Below are positions 14,365 through 22,746 of a stretch of DNA of 22,746 nucleotides, in pieces. The notes beneath the pieces were generated by a model, which was given only the letters and a program-made list of their open reading frames with translations, was not told where the DNA came from and made no database searches. Numbering within the stretch: position 1 is the stretch's first letter; each line of letters opens with the position of its first letter. The DNA lies in the NCBI RefSeq assembly GCF_024699075.1, contig NZ_JAILQF010000043.1, positions 1-22,746 of the forward strand, in the 5' to 3' direction. Made by a program: the position numbers and the translations under genes. Origin of the DNA: Butyrivibrio sp. (lineage in GTDB: Bacteria; Bacillota_A; Clostridia; Lachnospirales; Lachnospiraceae).

Positions 14365-15315
14365 TCACTCATTCCAGTTATATTTAGCAGTTTCGATACT
14401 ATGATGATAAAGTCTTCCATTTTCGACATCAAGGCTCATCTGAGTCTTTAGCTCATCTACTCCTGAAAACTTCATTTCCGGTCTCTTGAATGACAAGAGA
14501 GAAACAGAGATTTCCTTGTCATACAGATCTCCCGAAAAATCGTACAGATATGTTTCAGAAACAACAAGGTTCTCATCGGTAATAGTAGGCTTTGTACCTA
14601 TGTTGGTCATGCCTCTTAATATCTTATCTCCAACGCGAACTATAGAATAATAAACTCCGTTAGGCGGAAGGAGCTTTTCTTTAGATGGTATAACGTTAAC
14701 TGTCGGAATACCTATTGTACGTCCAAGTGCACGGCCATGGCTTACAATACCATGCAGAGTATAGGGACATCCAAGAAGTTTGGACACATTCTCCATATGA
14801 CCATCTGCTACTTCCTGCCTGATAAGACTGGAACTGACTTCTCTTCCCTCTATTTCAACCTTGGTTATAAAATGCGTTTCAAATCCAAGTTTCTGTCCCA
14901 TGGCATCAAGAAGCTTGTAATCGCCCTTGCCTTTGTCTCCAAAAGAGACGTCCTGACCTGCTGCAACGTATTTTGCACCCATCTGCTTTACGAGATAGCG
15001 TTCAATAAATTCAACGGGATCTGTTGCTGCTGTTTGCGCATTCATAGGGAATTCTATAAGAACATCAACTCCATTTTCCTCAAACCATTTTCTCTTTTCA
15101 TCTCTTGTAGTAAGACCAGGCACTGTAGCCCCGGCAAAAAAAGATGCAGGTGATGGGTCAAATGTAAATATGACTACCTTTTTGCCATTATTCTTCTCTT
15201 CTATAAGATCTGAAAAAAGCTTTCTGTGTCCTTTATGAATTCCATCAAACTTACCTATAGCAACAGCTGTAGGTCCCTGTATATAAAAATCTGTTGTATC
15301 TTTAATAATTTCCAT
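14365..15315 (-). CDS. ribF: Bifunctional riboflavin kinase / FAD synthetase
   Basis: Phosphorylates riboflavin to FMN and adenylates FMN to FAD. It has 316 residues, normal for the bifunctional form. The nucleotidyltransferase domain comes first (AVAIGKFDGIHKGHRKL, residues about 17-33, with the family HxGH-type motif HKGH). FTFDPSPASFF and the ERYLVKQ region follow, then SSSLIRQEV. The C-terminal riboflavin kinase domain (about 180-305) has GRALGRTIGIPTVNV and GVYYSIV. I start at ATG 15315 (MEIIKDTTDF). The frame stays open 70 more codons upstream and into truB, but that part is not family-like. An ATG at 15333 with weak GCAGG is an alternative. Confidence 0.94.
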   Translation of the reverse strand: MEIIKDTTDFYIQGPTAVAIGKFDGIHKGHRKLFSDLIEEKNNGKKVVIFTFDPSPASFFAGATVPGLTTRDEKRKWFEENGVDVLIEFPMNAQTAATDPVEFIERYLVKQMGAKYVAAGQDVSFGDKGKGDYKLLDAMGQKLGFETHFITKVEIEGREVSSSLIRQEVADGHMENVSKLLGCPYTLHGIVSHGRALGRTIGIPTVNVIPSKEKLLPPNGVYYSIVRVGDKILRGMTNIGTKPTITDENLVVSETYLYDFSGDLYDKEISVSLLSFKRPEMKFSGVDELKTQMSLDVENGRLYHHSIETAKYNWNE

Positions 15316-15430
15316 TTTATAAATTAACCTCATGTACCTGCCAAAAGAAGATACTATACCTTTGAAAATTTTTTTGGCTGTTAAACTCATGTTTGATCCA
15401 AAGGCAGAAACTAATAGTTCGGTATTGATG

Positions 15431-16399
15431 TTATGAAGTATAAAAATTCTTATCAACACGGAAATTCCTGAGTTTATCATTATATTTATAAACTCCAAAG
15501 AAGATTCCGTCTTCATCATATACACGAACCCTTGTCCCGTCAGAATACATGTTTTCCTTTTTTAAAGTGTCCTGAGCTTTTGATGGTTCTGTATCAGCAA
15601 TATCCTTAAGTGTGAAAGGATTGCCGTTCTCTATAAGTTTTCTGCTTGTCATAAGAACATGAACGCAGTCAAGGTCCTTAAAAAAATCTTCAACAGGAAC
15701 CACAACATCATTAACCTTATCATCATCACGGAGCTTTTCAAGCTGTGAAAGTGTAATTGCCGTATCTAGATGAAAGCTTCCAACCGCTGTTCTTGTAAGA
15801 TGTGCCATTGCTGCGCCGCAGCCAAGTCTTTGACCTATATCATTACACAGTGTTCGAATATAAGTACCTTTGCTGCATCTTACTTCCATGGTAAATTCAT
15901 GTCTGTCTATAAGATGACTCGTATCAAGGACAGATATTGAATCTATATGTATCCTTCTAGGTTTTCTTTCGATTTCCTTACCCTGCCTTGCAAGCTCATA
16001 TAGCTTCTTGCCACCGACCTTAATGGCCGAATACATAGGAGGAATCTGGTCATAATCTCCAACAAAAGCCTGAACAGCTTCATTAAGTTCTTCTATCCCG
16101 GGCAATGTATCAGTGTCATATTCTTTTAGTATAGTTCCTGACATATCCTGAGTATCAGTTTCTACGCCAAGTCTGCATACAGCTATATATTCCTTTGAAT
16201 GATCAGTAAGCTCTTCTACAAGCCTTGTTCCGGTACCGACACAACATACTAAAACGCCTACAGCATCAGGATCAAGTGTTCCGGTATGTCCGATCTTTTT
16301 CATTCTAAGTATGCCTCGCATCTTGGCAACTACATCATTAGACGTAAAACCAGGCTCTTTATATATATTTATAAGTCCGTTGTAATTAGAGTTTTTCAT
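15431..16399 (-). CDS. truB: tRNA pseudouridine-55 synthase
   Basis: Makes pseudouridine 55 in the T-loop of tRNAs. It has 322 residues from the chosen start. The N-terminus has the family motif GLINIYKEPGFTSNDVV, then KKIGHTGTLDPDAVGVL with catalytic Asp43. KEYIAVCRLGVETDTQD and the SCKGTYIR-like RCSKGTYIRTLCNDIG follow, with a C-terminal PUA-like part. ATG at 16399 has AGAGG 6 nt upstream; the ATG at 16405 directly abuts that site and is less likely. It is separated from nrnA by a terminator and followed after 115 nt by ribF, with no terminator seen between. Confidence 0.95.
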   Translation of the reverse strand: MKNSNYNGLINIYKEPGFTSNDVVAKMRGILRMKKIGHTGTLDPDAVGVLVCCVGTGTRLVEELTDHSKEYIAVCRLGVETDTQDMSGTILKEYDTDTLPGIEELNEAVQAFVGDYDQIPPMYSAIKVGGKKLYELARQGKEIERKPRRIHIDSISVLDTSHLIDRHEFTMEVRCSKGTYIRTLCNDIGQRLGCGAAMAHLTRTAVGSFHLDTAITLSQLEKLRDDDKVNDVVVPVEDFFKDLDCVHVLMTSRKLIENGNPFTLKDIADTEPSKAQDTLKKENMYSDGTRVRVYDEDGIFFGVYKYNDKLRNFRVDKNFYTS

Positions 16400-16416
16400 T
16401 ATCATCCTCTTGCTTC

Positions 16417-16434
16417 AAAATTGGCATAGCCAAT
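16417..16434 (-). terminator. Possible second short terminator before truB
   Basis: A perfect 6-bp stem ATTGGC / GCCAAT with a 3-nt loop is followed by TTT on the minus strand, 20 nt after the stronger terminator and 18 nt before the truB start. It is weak because the T-tract is short; it could instead shape the truB leader. Confidence 0.3.
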
Positions 16435-16445
16435 CAGACCTTGGT

Positions 16446-16480
16446 AAAGAAAAAGAGGAACGACTCTTCATCGTTCCCCT
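16446..16480 (-). terminator. Intrinsic terminator between nrnA and truB
   Basis: A 10-bp stem AGGGGAACGA / TCGTTCCTCT with one G-U pair and a 7-nt loop is followed by TTTTCTTT on the minus strand. It begins 4 nt after the nrnA stop, inside what is usually one operon, so it is probably a partial stop. Confidence 0.82.
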
Positions 16481-16484
16481 GTCG

Positions 16485-17438
16485 TTAATTTTCAATAAGT
16501 TCTTCAATCCTTGAGATCACTTTTGTAAGGATATCTTCGATATTCCCTTCAATAGTGATTCCGGCAGCTCTGTCATGTCCGCCGCCTCCAAATGTCTCAG
16601 CCACTTTTGCAACATTAACTGATCCGTCACTTCTAAGAGAAAGCTTATATTCATTCTCTGAAAGCTGGTGAGCATAAAGTGCACATCCGACACCTGCGGT
16701 GAGCTTTAACTGACTTACGATCCCTTCAAGATCACTTCCCTTAGCATCATACTCTGCCATTGTCTTTGAATCAGTAACTGAGACAATAACCTTGCCATCA
16801 AGTACAAGTTTGCTGTCAAGAAGAGCTCTTCCAAGGAGCTTATTCTGCTTGTAGGTCTTCTCATAGAATACATGATCTATAAGTTTATCAAATTCAAATC
16901 CATAAGTGATAAGCTTGCCCGCTACTTCCATGGTCTTTTTAGAGGTACTTGAATATTTGAATACTCCAGTATCTGTAACCATTCCTGTATAAAGAGCCAT
17001 AGCAATATTCTTATCTACAACCAAAGGATCCATCACATCGTAACACAGTTCACATACACTGCTGGCCTCAGGATATATATAATTTATATCTCCGGTACCT
17101 TCTTTATTGGAAATATGATGATCTATATTGATCTTGATCTTAGCCTTATCAAAAAAAGCTTCGGCGCCATCTGTACGACCCTTGCCGGTGTCCAGAACAA
17201 TAAATGCATCATAACTGTCAATATCAGTTTTAAAATCTGTAATGACATCATCAGTTCCGGGAATAAATGAATATACTTCAGGTATTTCCTGAAGAAAAAC
17301 ATCTATTCTCGCAGATGGATATACCTTTTTAAGATAAAGATACATTCCCATGCATGATCCAACACAGTCACCATCAGGTCTGACATGACCGGTGATACCT
17401 ATTGTTTGAGCGTTTCCGATAACTTCTTCAATTCTCAT
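16485..17438 (-). CDS. nrnA: DHH-family oligoribonuclease / pAp phosphatase NrnA
   Basis: Degrades short RNA oligonucleotides (nanoRNA) and, in B. subtilis, also dephosphorylates pAp. The 317 residues form a DHH domain with GHVRPDGDCVGS near residues 18-29, VLDTG, and the metal motif INIDHHISN; a C-terminal DHHA1 domain has FGGGGHDRAAGI. All expected metal ligands are visible. I chose ATG 17438 (MRIEEV), which has AGGA 5 nt upstream and overlaps rbfA by 11 nt. The adjacent ATG at 17441 is possible, and longer frames overlap rbfA by up to 59 nt. The position between rbfA and truB is typical of Firmicutes. Confidence 0.93.
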   Translation of the reverse strand: MRIEEVIGNAQTIGITGHVRPDGDCVGSCMGMYLYLKKVYPSARIDVFLQEIPEVYSFIPGTDDVITDFKTDIDSYDAFIVLDTGKGRTDGAEAFFDKAKIKINIDHHISNKEGTGDINYIYPEASSVCELCYDVMDPLVVDKNIAMALYTGMVTDTGVFKYSSTSKKTMEVAGKLITYGFEFDKLIDHVFYEKTYKQNKLLGRALLDSKLVLDGKVIVSVTDSKTMAEYDAKGSDLEGIVSQLKLTAGVGCALYAHQLSENEYKLSLRSDGSVNVAKVAETFGGGGHDRAAGITIEGNIEDILTKVISRIEELIEN

Positions 17439-17835
17439 CATCTTCCTGTGCGTCCTCTTCGCCTCTGGCAGCTCTTGCCTCATCATCCTTTGCTGTTACT
17501 TCATCAATCTTCTTGGTCATATCAATAGCATATTCTATTGAATCGTCCATTATGAATCTCAGCTGTGGTGTATTACGAAGGTTGATTGTACGTGCAAGTG
17601 TAGAACGTATATATCCGGAAGCACTTGAAAGTCCTTCCATGGTCTGCTGACGATCTTCATCATTACCAAGTACGCTTACCCATATCTTACAGGTCTTAAG
17701 ATCCGGAGCAACCTCGACATCCATAACGGATGTCATAGGGCTGATACGGGGATCCTTGGAAAAACGAATAGCTTCAGCTACGACCTTCATAACTTCGCCG
17801 TTAATACGGCTATTCTTAATACTATTTTTTCTCAT
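17428..17835 (-). CDS. rbfA: 30S ribosome-binding factor A
   Basis: A ribosome maturation factor that acts on 16S rRNA late in 30S assembly. It has 135 residues; the KH-type core shows INGEVMKVVAEAIRFSKDPR, VMDVEVAPDLKTCKIWVSV and LRNTPQLRFIMDDSIEYA. The C-terminal 20 residues are a very acidic tail (ARAARGEEDAQEDDEN). It starts 4 nt after the infB stop and overlaps nrnA, so it is part of a tight unit. Confidence 0.96.
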   Translation of the reverse strand: MRKNSIKNSRINGEVMKVVAEAIRFSKDPRISPMTSVMDVEVAPDLKTCKIWVSVLGNDEDRQQTMEGLSSASGYIRSTLARTINLRNTPQLRFIMDDSIEYAIDMTKKIDEVTAKDDEARAARGEEDAQEDDEN

Positions 17836-17839
17836 AAGC

Positions 17840-20800
17840 TTAGTCCCTCGGAACTTCTACCATGATATAAGCTTCAATGTTATCGCCAACATTCATGCCG
17901 TCAAATCCGTCAAATACAAGACCACATTCATAGCCTTCCTTAACTTCCTTAACATCGTCCTTGAAACGCTTGAGTGACTTAAGGTCGCCTTCGAAGATCT
18001 GCTCATCGCCTCTTCTTACACGAACCTTGCAACCCTTCTGGATCACACCATCAAGGATGAATGAACCTGCGATGTTACCAATAGAAGAAGCCTTGAATAT
18101 CTGTCTAACCTCAGCATGGCCAGTGATCTTCTCTTCGTATACAGGTGCAAGCATACCCTTAAGAGCTGCTTCAACATCATCTATAGCCTGGTAGATAACT
18201 TTATAAAGCTTGATCTCAACGCCTTCATGTTCAGCCATTGACTTAGCTGTTGCATCAGGTCTTACATCAAAACCGATGATGATCGCATTTGATGCAGAAG
18301 CAAGAGATACATCAGATTCAGTAATAGCACCAACGCCGCCGTGAATGATCTTAACCATTACTTCTTCGTTGGAAAGCTTCATAAGACTAGCCTTAAGAGC
18401 TTCTACAGAACCCTGTACGTCTGCCTTGATGATGATATCAAGTTCTTTGAGCTTACCTTCCTCAATCTTAGAATAGAGATCATCAAGAGACATCTTAGCC
18501 TTAGTTTCCTCGATGAGGTCTTTCTTGTGCTGCTGCATGTAGATACTTGCGTACTGCTTAGCTTCCTTATCGGAATCATGAGCAATAAATACTTCACCGG
18601 CATTCGGTACATCTGAAAGACCGAGAATCTCTACAGGCTGTGAAGGAGTTGCTTCCTTAACACGTCTGCCCTTATCATCTGCCATAGCACGAACACGTCC
18701 TGAGCTTGCTCCGGCTGAAATAAAGTCTCCAACATGGAGTGTACCCTTTTGTACGAGTACATTTGCAACAGGACCTCTTCCCTTATCAAGCTTAGCTTCA
18801 AGGACAAGACCTCTTGCTGTACGATTAGGATTAGCCTTAAGCTCAAGGATATCTGCAGTAAGAATGATAGTCTCAAGAAGAGTATCGATTCCTTCACCTG
18901 TCTTAGCTGAAACAGGAACGAATTCTGTAGATCCGCCCCAATCTGTAGCGATAAGACCGTACTCTGTAAGTTCCTGCTTAACACGATCAATATTAGCACT
19001 TGGCTTATCAATCTTATTAACAGCAACAATAATTTCGATATTGGCTGCCTTAGCATGGTTGATAGCTTCAATAGTCTGAGGCATAACACCGTCATCTGCA
19101 GCTACAACAAGAACAGCTATATCTGTAGAATTAGCACCACGCATACGCATAGCTGTGAATGCTTCGTGACCAGGTGTATCAAGGAATGTAACCTTTCTAT
19201 CCTTGACTGATACCATGTAAGCACCAATCTTCTGTGTGATACCGCCTGCTTCCTTTTCTGTTACAGCAGAATCACGGATCTTATCAAGAAGTGATGTCTT
19301 ACCATGATCGACGTGACCCATTACGCAGACAACAGGAGCTCTTGATACAAGATCCTTCTCATCTTCTTCATCCTCTTTGAGGAGTTCTTCAATGACATCG
19401 ACCTGAACTTCTTTCTCACAGATGATATCGTATTCAATTGCGATATTCTCAGCTTCTTCGTATGAAAGAGCTGTATTAACAGTAACAATCTGACCTGCAA
19501 GGAAGAGCTTCTTGATGATAACAGATGGCTGCATCTTCATCTTCTCAGCAAGTTCCTTGATTGTAAGGCTTTCAGGAATTGTTATTGTCTTGATCTGTTC
19601 AACAGGCTCTTCTTCCTTCTTGACCTCAGGCTTTATGAAGCGGCCTACGCGCTTGCTGCGTGGCATCTCCTCTTCCTCGTAATCCTTTTTGGTCTTCTTG
19701 TCCTTATCGAATCTACGATCATTATGACGATTAGTCTTCTCTATTGGAGCTTCAGGAGCTGCACCAAATCCGGCACCCTGACCTCCTCTTCCCTGAGATG
19801 GTCTTCCACCCTGGGAATTTCTGTCAAAGCTTCTTCCACCGCCCTGACCGTTTCTGTCAAATGAAGGTCTTGAATTCATACCACCCTGACCCGGTCTTGA
19901 GCCCTGGCCGTTTCTATCGAAGTTTCTTCTACCCTGACCATTTCTGTCAAAGTTTCTTCCGCCGCCCTGACCGTTTCTGTCATTTCTATCGTTTCTATCA
20001 TTTCTGCCCTGGCCATTTCTGTCATTTCTATTCTGGCCCTGACCATTTCTGTCAAAGTTTCTGTCGTTTCTATCGTTTCTGTCGTTTCTGTTCTGACCCT
20101 GTCTGCGATCATCAGAATTTCTGTTCTGATTACCTGCATTTCTATTATCGTGATTCTCACGATTTGCAGGAGCCTGATTATTATCAGCTGCCTTTGTTTC
20201 TGCAGATGAAGGCTTCTTAACTTCTGCTTCTGCCTTAGGTGCTGCATTTTCCTGCACCTTAGGTGCGTTTTCTTTAGCTGCAGGCTTAACTGTCTCTGCA
20301 GGAGCTGCCTGAGGTTTAACTGTCTCTACAACAGGCTTCTCCTCTGTCTTACGAATGTTTGACTCATACTCAAGCTGTGATGGTGCTGTCTTAGGCTTGA
20401 TCGGATGATATACATTCTGGCTTGAAGCAAATGATCCATTTCTTGAATTCTGACCATTTTTGCCCTGTCTGTTTCTCTGATTATCAGGGCGATCCTTCTT
20501 CTGTGACTGATTCTGACCTGATGACTGGTGGGATGATGCAAAAGAATTACCTCTTGCATTACCCTGATTGCTTACAATAATAATTTTCTTTTTCTTTTTT
20601 GGCTGATCATTTGACTGTGCAGCCTTGGATGTTTTTTCTGCTGTTATCGTGTTCTTATCTTCCTTTGCTTCAGTTTCACTTTTCTTATCTTCAGAGGCTT
20701 TATCTACAGCCTTTGATTCCTTTTTAGCCTTATCAGACTCTTCGTTTGAAGGCTTACTATCTTTGGAAGCATTTGAGCCATTATTTTTGCCAAAATGCTT

Positions 20801-20944
20801 TCTGGCTTTCTCTGCATCATCATCCTCAACAGAACTTGTGGTACGCTTTGCAGATTCAACGCCTTTGTCCTGCAAGAAGCTTACTACTTCCTTACCTTCT
20901 ACACCAAGCTCCTTTGCAAGTTCGGATATTTTAATCTTTGACAT
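17840..20944 (-). CDS. infB: Translation initiation factor IF-2 with extended Asn/Arg/Gly-rich N-terminus
   Basis: A GTPase that brings initiator tRNA to the 30S subunit and promotes subunit joining. It has 1034 residues, well above the roughly 716 of B. subtilis. Residues 1-50 form an IF2-N module ([20 protein letters not shown]). Residues about 50-430 are low complexity: Lys/Glu/Ser-rich, then from about 270 to 395 a repeat zone with about a dozen DRN units and several FDRNGQG units. A second IF2-N module follows near 450-505 ([20 protein letters not shown]). The G domain starts near 532 with [11 protein letters not shown] (G1), DTPGHEAF (G3) and NKIDKPSA (G4). The C-terminal domains are complete. 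The start overlaps the L7Ae-like gene by 14 nt. Confidence 0.97.
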   Translation of the reverse strand: MSKIKISELAKELGVEGKEVVSFLQDKGVESAKRTTSSVEDDDAEKARKHFGKNNGSNASKDSKPSNEESDKAKKESKAVDKASEDKKSETEAKEDKNTITAEKTSKAAQSNDQPKKKKKIIIVSNQGNARGNSFASSHQSSGQNQSQKKDRPDNQRNRQGKNGQNSRNGSFASSQNVYHPIKPKTAPSQLEYESNIRKTEEKPVVETVKPQAAPAETVKPAAKENAPKVQENAAPKAEAEVKKPSSAETKAADNNQAPANRENHDNRNAGNQNRNSDDRRQGQNRNDRNDRNDRNFDRNGQGQNRNDRNGQGRNDRNDRNDRNGQGGGRNFDRNGQGRRNFDRNGQGSRPGQGGMNSRPSFDRNGQGGGRSFDRNSQGGRPSQGRGGQGAGFGAAPEAPIEKTNRHNDRRFDKDKKTKKDYEEEEMPRSKRVGRFIKPEVKKEEEPVEQIKTITIPESLTIKELAEKMKMQPSVIIKKLFLAGQIVTVNTALSYEEAENIAIEYDIICEKEVQVDVIEELLKEDEEDEKDLVSRAPVVCVMGHVDHGKTSLLDKIRDSAVTEKEAGGITQKIGAYMVSVKDRKVTFLDTPGHEAFTAMRMRGANSTDIAVLVVAADDGVMPQTIEAINHAKAANIEIIVAVNKIDKPSANIDRVKQELTEYGLIATDWGGSTEFVPVSAKTGEGIDTLLETIILTADILELKANPNRTARGLVLEAKLDKGRGPVANVLVQKGTLHVGDFISAGASSGRVRAMADDKGRRVKEATPSQPVEILGLSDVPNAGEVFIAHDSDKEAKQYASIYMQQHKKDLIEETKAKMSLDDLYSKIEEGKLKELDIIIKADVQGSVEALKASLMKLSNEEVMVKIIHGGVGAITESDVSLASASNAIIIGFDVRPDATAKSMAEHEGVEIKLYKVIYQAIDDVEAALKGMLAPVYEEKITGHAEVRQIFKASSIGNIAGSFILDGVIQKGCKVRVRRGDEQIFEGDLKSLKRFKDDVKEVKEGYECGLVFDGFDGMNVGDNIEAYIMVEVPRD

Positions 20945-21278
20945 TCGTTTCCCCTCCGTTCTGTTCTATGGTCTGCAGTTTCTGTATAAGAGCTTTTGCA
21001 AGTCCCTGATCTGTGATCGCAAGACTTGATCGCTCGGATTTGCCTATCGCCTGTCCTAAAAGGTCTTTTTGGCCAAACTCTCTGACTGTAACTTCATAGG
21101 ACTTGCATTTATTAAGCATCTCTTTCCTTGTGTTGTCTGAAGCGTCAAGGCTTACTATTACCAGCTTAGCCTTGCCCGACTGGATATTCTGAAGAGTTCC
21201 GGTCTCGCCGGAAGTCACTTTGCCGGCCTTCATGCACAAGCCAAGGAAAGAATATATCCCTTGTTCTGATTTTGTCAT
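20931..21278 (-). CDS. L7Ae-family ribosome-associated RNA-binding protein (YlxQ-like)
   Basis: A small L7Ae/L30e-fold protein, expected to bind kink-turn-type RNA. It has 115 residues: [20 protein letters not shown] at the N-terminus, then [20 protein letters not shown], both typical of the bacterial YlxQ/RplGA group. The acidic-to-polar tail ([13 protein letters not shown]) overlaps the infB start by 14 nt, and its own ATG overlaps the rnpM stop (ATGA). The order nusA-rnpM-ylxQ-infB is conserved in Firmicutes. The precise RNA target is not known from the sequence. Confidence 0.93.
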   Translation of the reverse strand: MTKSEQGIYSFLGLCMKAGKVTSGETGTLQNIQSGKAKLVIVSLDASDNTRKEMLNKCKSYEVTVREFGQKDLLGQAIGKSERSSLAITDQGLAKALIQKLQTIEQNGGETNVKD

Positions 21279-21538
21279 GTTCCTGTGAACTCCTTCTCCA
21301 GCGCATCATATATTTCAGCGTTGATACTTTGTTTAAAAGAACGTTCAAGACCCTTATTCTTACGGGCTTTCTTAAAGCATTCGACATCGTTACAAATATA
21401 AGCACCTCTGCCGTTCTGCCTGCCTGTCTTATCAAGAACAATTTCACCTTCCGGCGTTTTTATGATCCTTATAAGTTCCTTTTTACTTTTCATCTCACCG
21501 CATCCGATACATTGACGCATCGGTATCTTTTTTGCCAT
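21275..21538 (-). CDS. rnpM: RNase P modulator RnpM (YlxR, DUF448)
   Basis: A small RNA-binding protein, 87 residues, of the YlxR family, reported as a modulator of RNase P in B. subtilis. It has MRQCIGCGEMKSKKELIRI at residues 7-25 (Cys10, Cys13), then GRQNGRGAYICNDVEC (Cys49, Cys54), with a basic KKARKNKGLERSFKQ helix. The GRGAYIC stretch is the family signature. It starts 22 nt after nusA and overlaps the L7Ae-like gene by 4 nt. Confidence 0.94.
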   Translation of the reverse strand: MAKKIPMRQCIGCGEMKSKKELIRIIKTPEGEIVLDKTGRQNGRGAYICNDVECFKKARKNKGLERSFKQSINAEIYDALEKEFTGT

Positions 21539-21560
21539 TCAGACTCCTTTTGTATCGAAA

Positions 21561-22745
21561 TTACTCTTCGCTTGTTGTCTCTTCTTCAGATATATCATCA
21601 GAAACTTCAATGTTTTCTTCATCTAATTCTTCATCTGAGAACTCATCGCCATCATATTCGTCTTCATCATCAAGATAGTCTTCATAACGGAATCCAGGAG
21701 CATCCTTAGCCTGAGTCTCAGACTTGATATCAATCTTATAACCTGTAAGTCTGGCAGCAAGGCGGGCATTCTGTCCTTCCTTACCGATTGCAAGTGAAAG
21801 CTGATAATCAGGAACAACAACCTTAGCTGTCTTCTCATCAGGATCAGCAAATACTGCAATGATCTTTGCAGGTGAAAGAGCGTTCTGGATAAGGTTACCA
21901 GGGTTTTCATCCCATCCGATAACGTCGATCTTCTCACCACGAAGCTCTTCAACAATAAGATTTACTCTGCTTCCGTTAACACCTACGCATGCTCCTACAG
22001 GATCTACGTTAGGATTCTGTGAATATACGGCGATCTTGGTACGGCTTCCTGCTTCTCTTGCAATAGCCTTAACTTCTACTGTACCGTCCTTGATCTCTGT
22101 AACTTCCTGCTCGAAAAGACGCTTTACAAGATCAGGATGTGTGCGTGATACAAGGATACGAGGTCCCTTATTGCCATTTCTTACTTCAAGAATATAAACC
22201 TTGATTCTGTCAGTAGGACGATAGCTCTCACCCTTAACCTGCTCATTCTCTGTAAGAATTGCATCTGCATGGCCAAGGTTGATCGAAATATTACGACCGA
22301 TAAAGCGCTGTACAACACCTGTTACGATGTCATGCTCTTTCTCGAAATACTCGTTGTAAATAGCGCCACGTTCCTCTTCACGAATCTTCTGAAGAATGAC
22401 GTTCTTGGCATTCTGTGTCGCAATACGACCGAAGTTCTTGGAGTCGAGCGGAACTCTAACTATATCGCCGACTTTGGCTTTCTTGTCTATCTTGGCAGCA
22501 TCTTCAGGAGAAATATCCTCAGATGGATCCATTACATCATCTGCTGTCTCCACTACTGTCTTCTCGGCATATAAATGGAATTCACAGGTCTGTCTGTCGA
22601 CCTCTACTTTTACATTGTCCGCCTTGCCAAAATTGTTCTTGCATGCGGTCATGAGAGAATTCTCAATTGCATCAAAAAGGCTTTCCTTACTGATATTCTT
22701 CTCTTTCTCCAATGCATCAAGTGCTTCCATAAGTTCTTTACTCAT
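21561..22745 (-). CDS. nusA: Transcription termination/antitermination protein NusA
   Basis: An RNA polymerase-associated factor controlling pausing, termination and antitermination. It has 394 residues, about the Gram-positive length without the proteobacterial acidic repeat domains. The N-terminal domain (1 to about 130) starts MSKELMEALDALEKEKNISK. The S1 domain (about 135-200) has IVTGVVQRFIGRNISINLG. KH1 and KH2 span about 200-345, with ILVSRTHPDLVKRLFEQEV, VGACVGVNGSRVNLIVEELR and LSLAIGKEGQNARLAARLTG. The last 40 residues are strongly acidic (DDEDEYDGDEFSDEELDEEN). The ATG is one base from the window end, so the upstream gene (usually rimP) is not visible. Confidence 0.97.
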   Translation of the reverse strand: MSKELMEALDALEKEKNISKESLFDAIENSLMTACKNNFGKADNVKVEVDRQTCEFHLYAEKTVVETADDVMDPSEDISPEDAAKIDKKAKVGDIVRVPLDSKNFGRIATQNAKNVILQKIREEERGAIYNEYFEKEHDIVTGVVQRFIGRNISINLGHADAILTENEQVKGESYRPTDRIKVYILEVRNGNKGPRILVSRTHPDLVKRLFEQEVTEIKDGTVEVKAIAREAGSRTKIAVYSQNPNVDPVGACVGVNGSRVNLIVEELRGEKIDVIGWDENPGNLIQNALSPAKIIAVFADPDEKTAKVVVPDYQLSLAIGKEGQNARLAARLTGYKIDIKSETQAKDAPGFRYEDYLDDEDEYDGDEFSDEELDEENIEVSDDISEEETTSEE

Positions 22746-22746
22746 G

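Overview
The window reads as a chromosomal segment of a low-GC Gram-positive bacterium of the class Clostridia, most likely the Lachnospiraceae (inference). The support is the order nusA-rnpM-L7Ae-like-infB-rbfA-nrnA-truB-ribF-rpsO-pnp, the AT-rich intergenic DNA with sigma-A-type promoters, the protein family variants, and a CheV gene that implies chemotaxis. Every gene I can support lies on the minus strand, so the window is described from high to low coordinates. No mobile element, tRNA, rRNA or CRISPR array is visible.

Right half (22745 down to 11577): the translation and transcription housekeeping block. nusA, rnpM, a small L7Ae-like RNA-binding protein gene, infB, rbfA and the DHH phosphoesterase nrnA are packed with overlaps or gaps of 22 nt or less. 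After nrnA comes an intrinsic terminator, then truB (tRNA psi55) and ribF (FMN/FAD synthesis). A roughly 200-nt structured leader precedes rpsO (S15). A second terminator with a promoter candidate in its tail precedes pnp, and pnp ends in a strong terminator. The block therefore has internal partial stops that can set gene dosage.

Middle (11622 to 9862): a 369-nt intergenic region holds the pnp terminator, two copies of a 78-bp highly structured repeat, a consensus promoter and palindromic sites upstream of nrdR. nrdR is followed by its own terminator and by an unrecognised 293-residue membrane protein that starts at a TTG.

Left-middle (9849 to 5719): a PhoB/OmpR-type two-component operon (regulator, VanS-like kinase, lipoprotein) whose promoter carries an 11-bp-phased direct repeat just upstream of the -35. 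It is followed by cheV with its own promoter and terminator.

Left (5695 to 1): one apparent transcription unit made of a 1005-residue, extremely charged single-pass membrane protein of unknown function, then hisH, hisF, ung and rluF. The last four genes are translationally coupled, and rluF runs off the left edge.

The window is mainly core genome. The most unusual items are the 1005-residue protein with repeated short hydrophobic motifs, the 293-residue membrane protein after nrdR, the paired structured repeat, and the untested regulatory sites.
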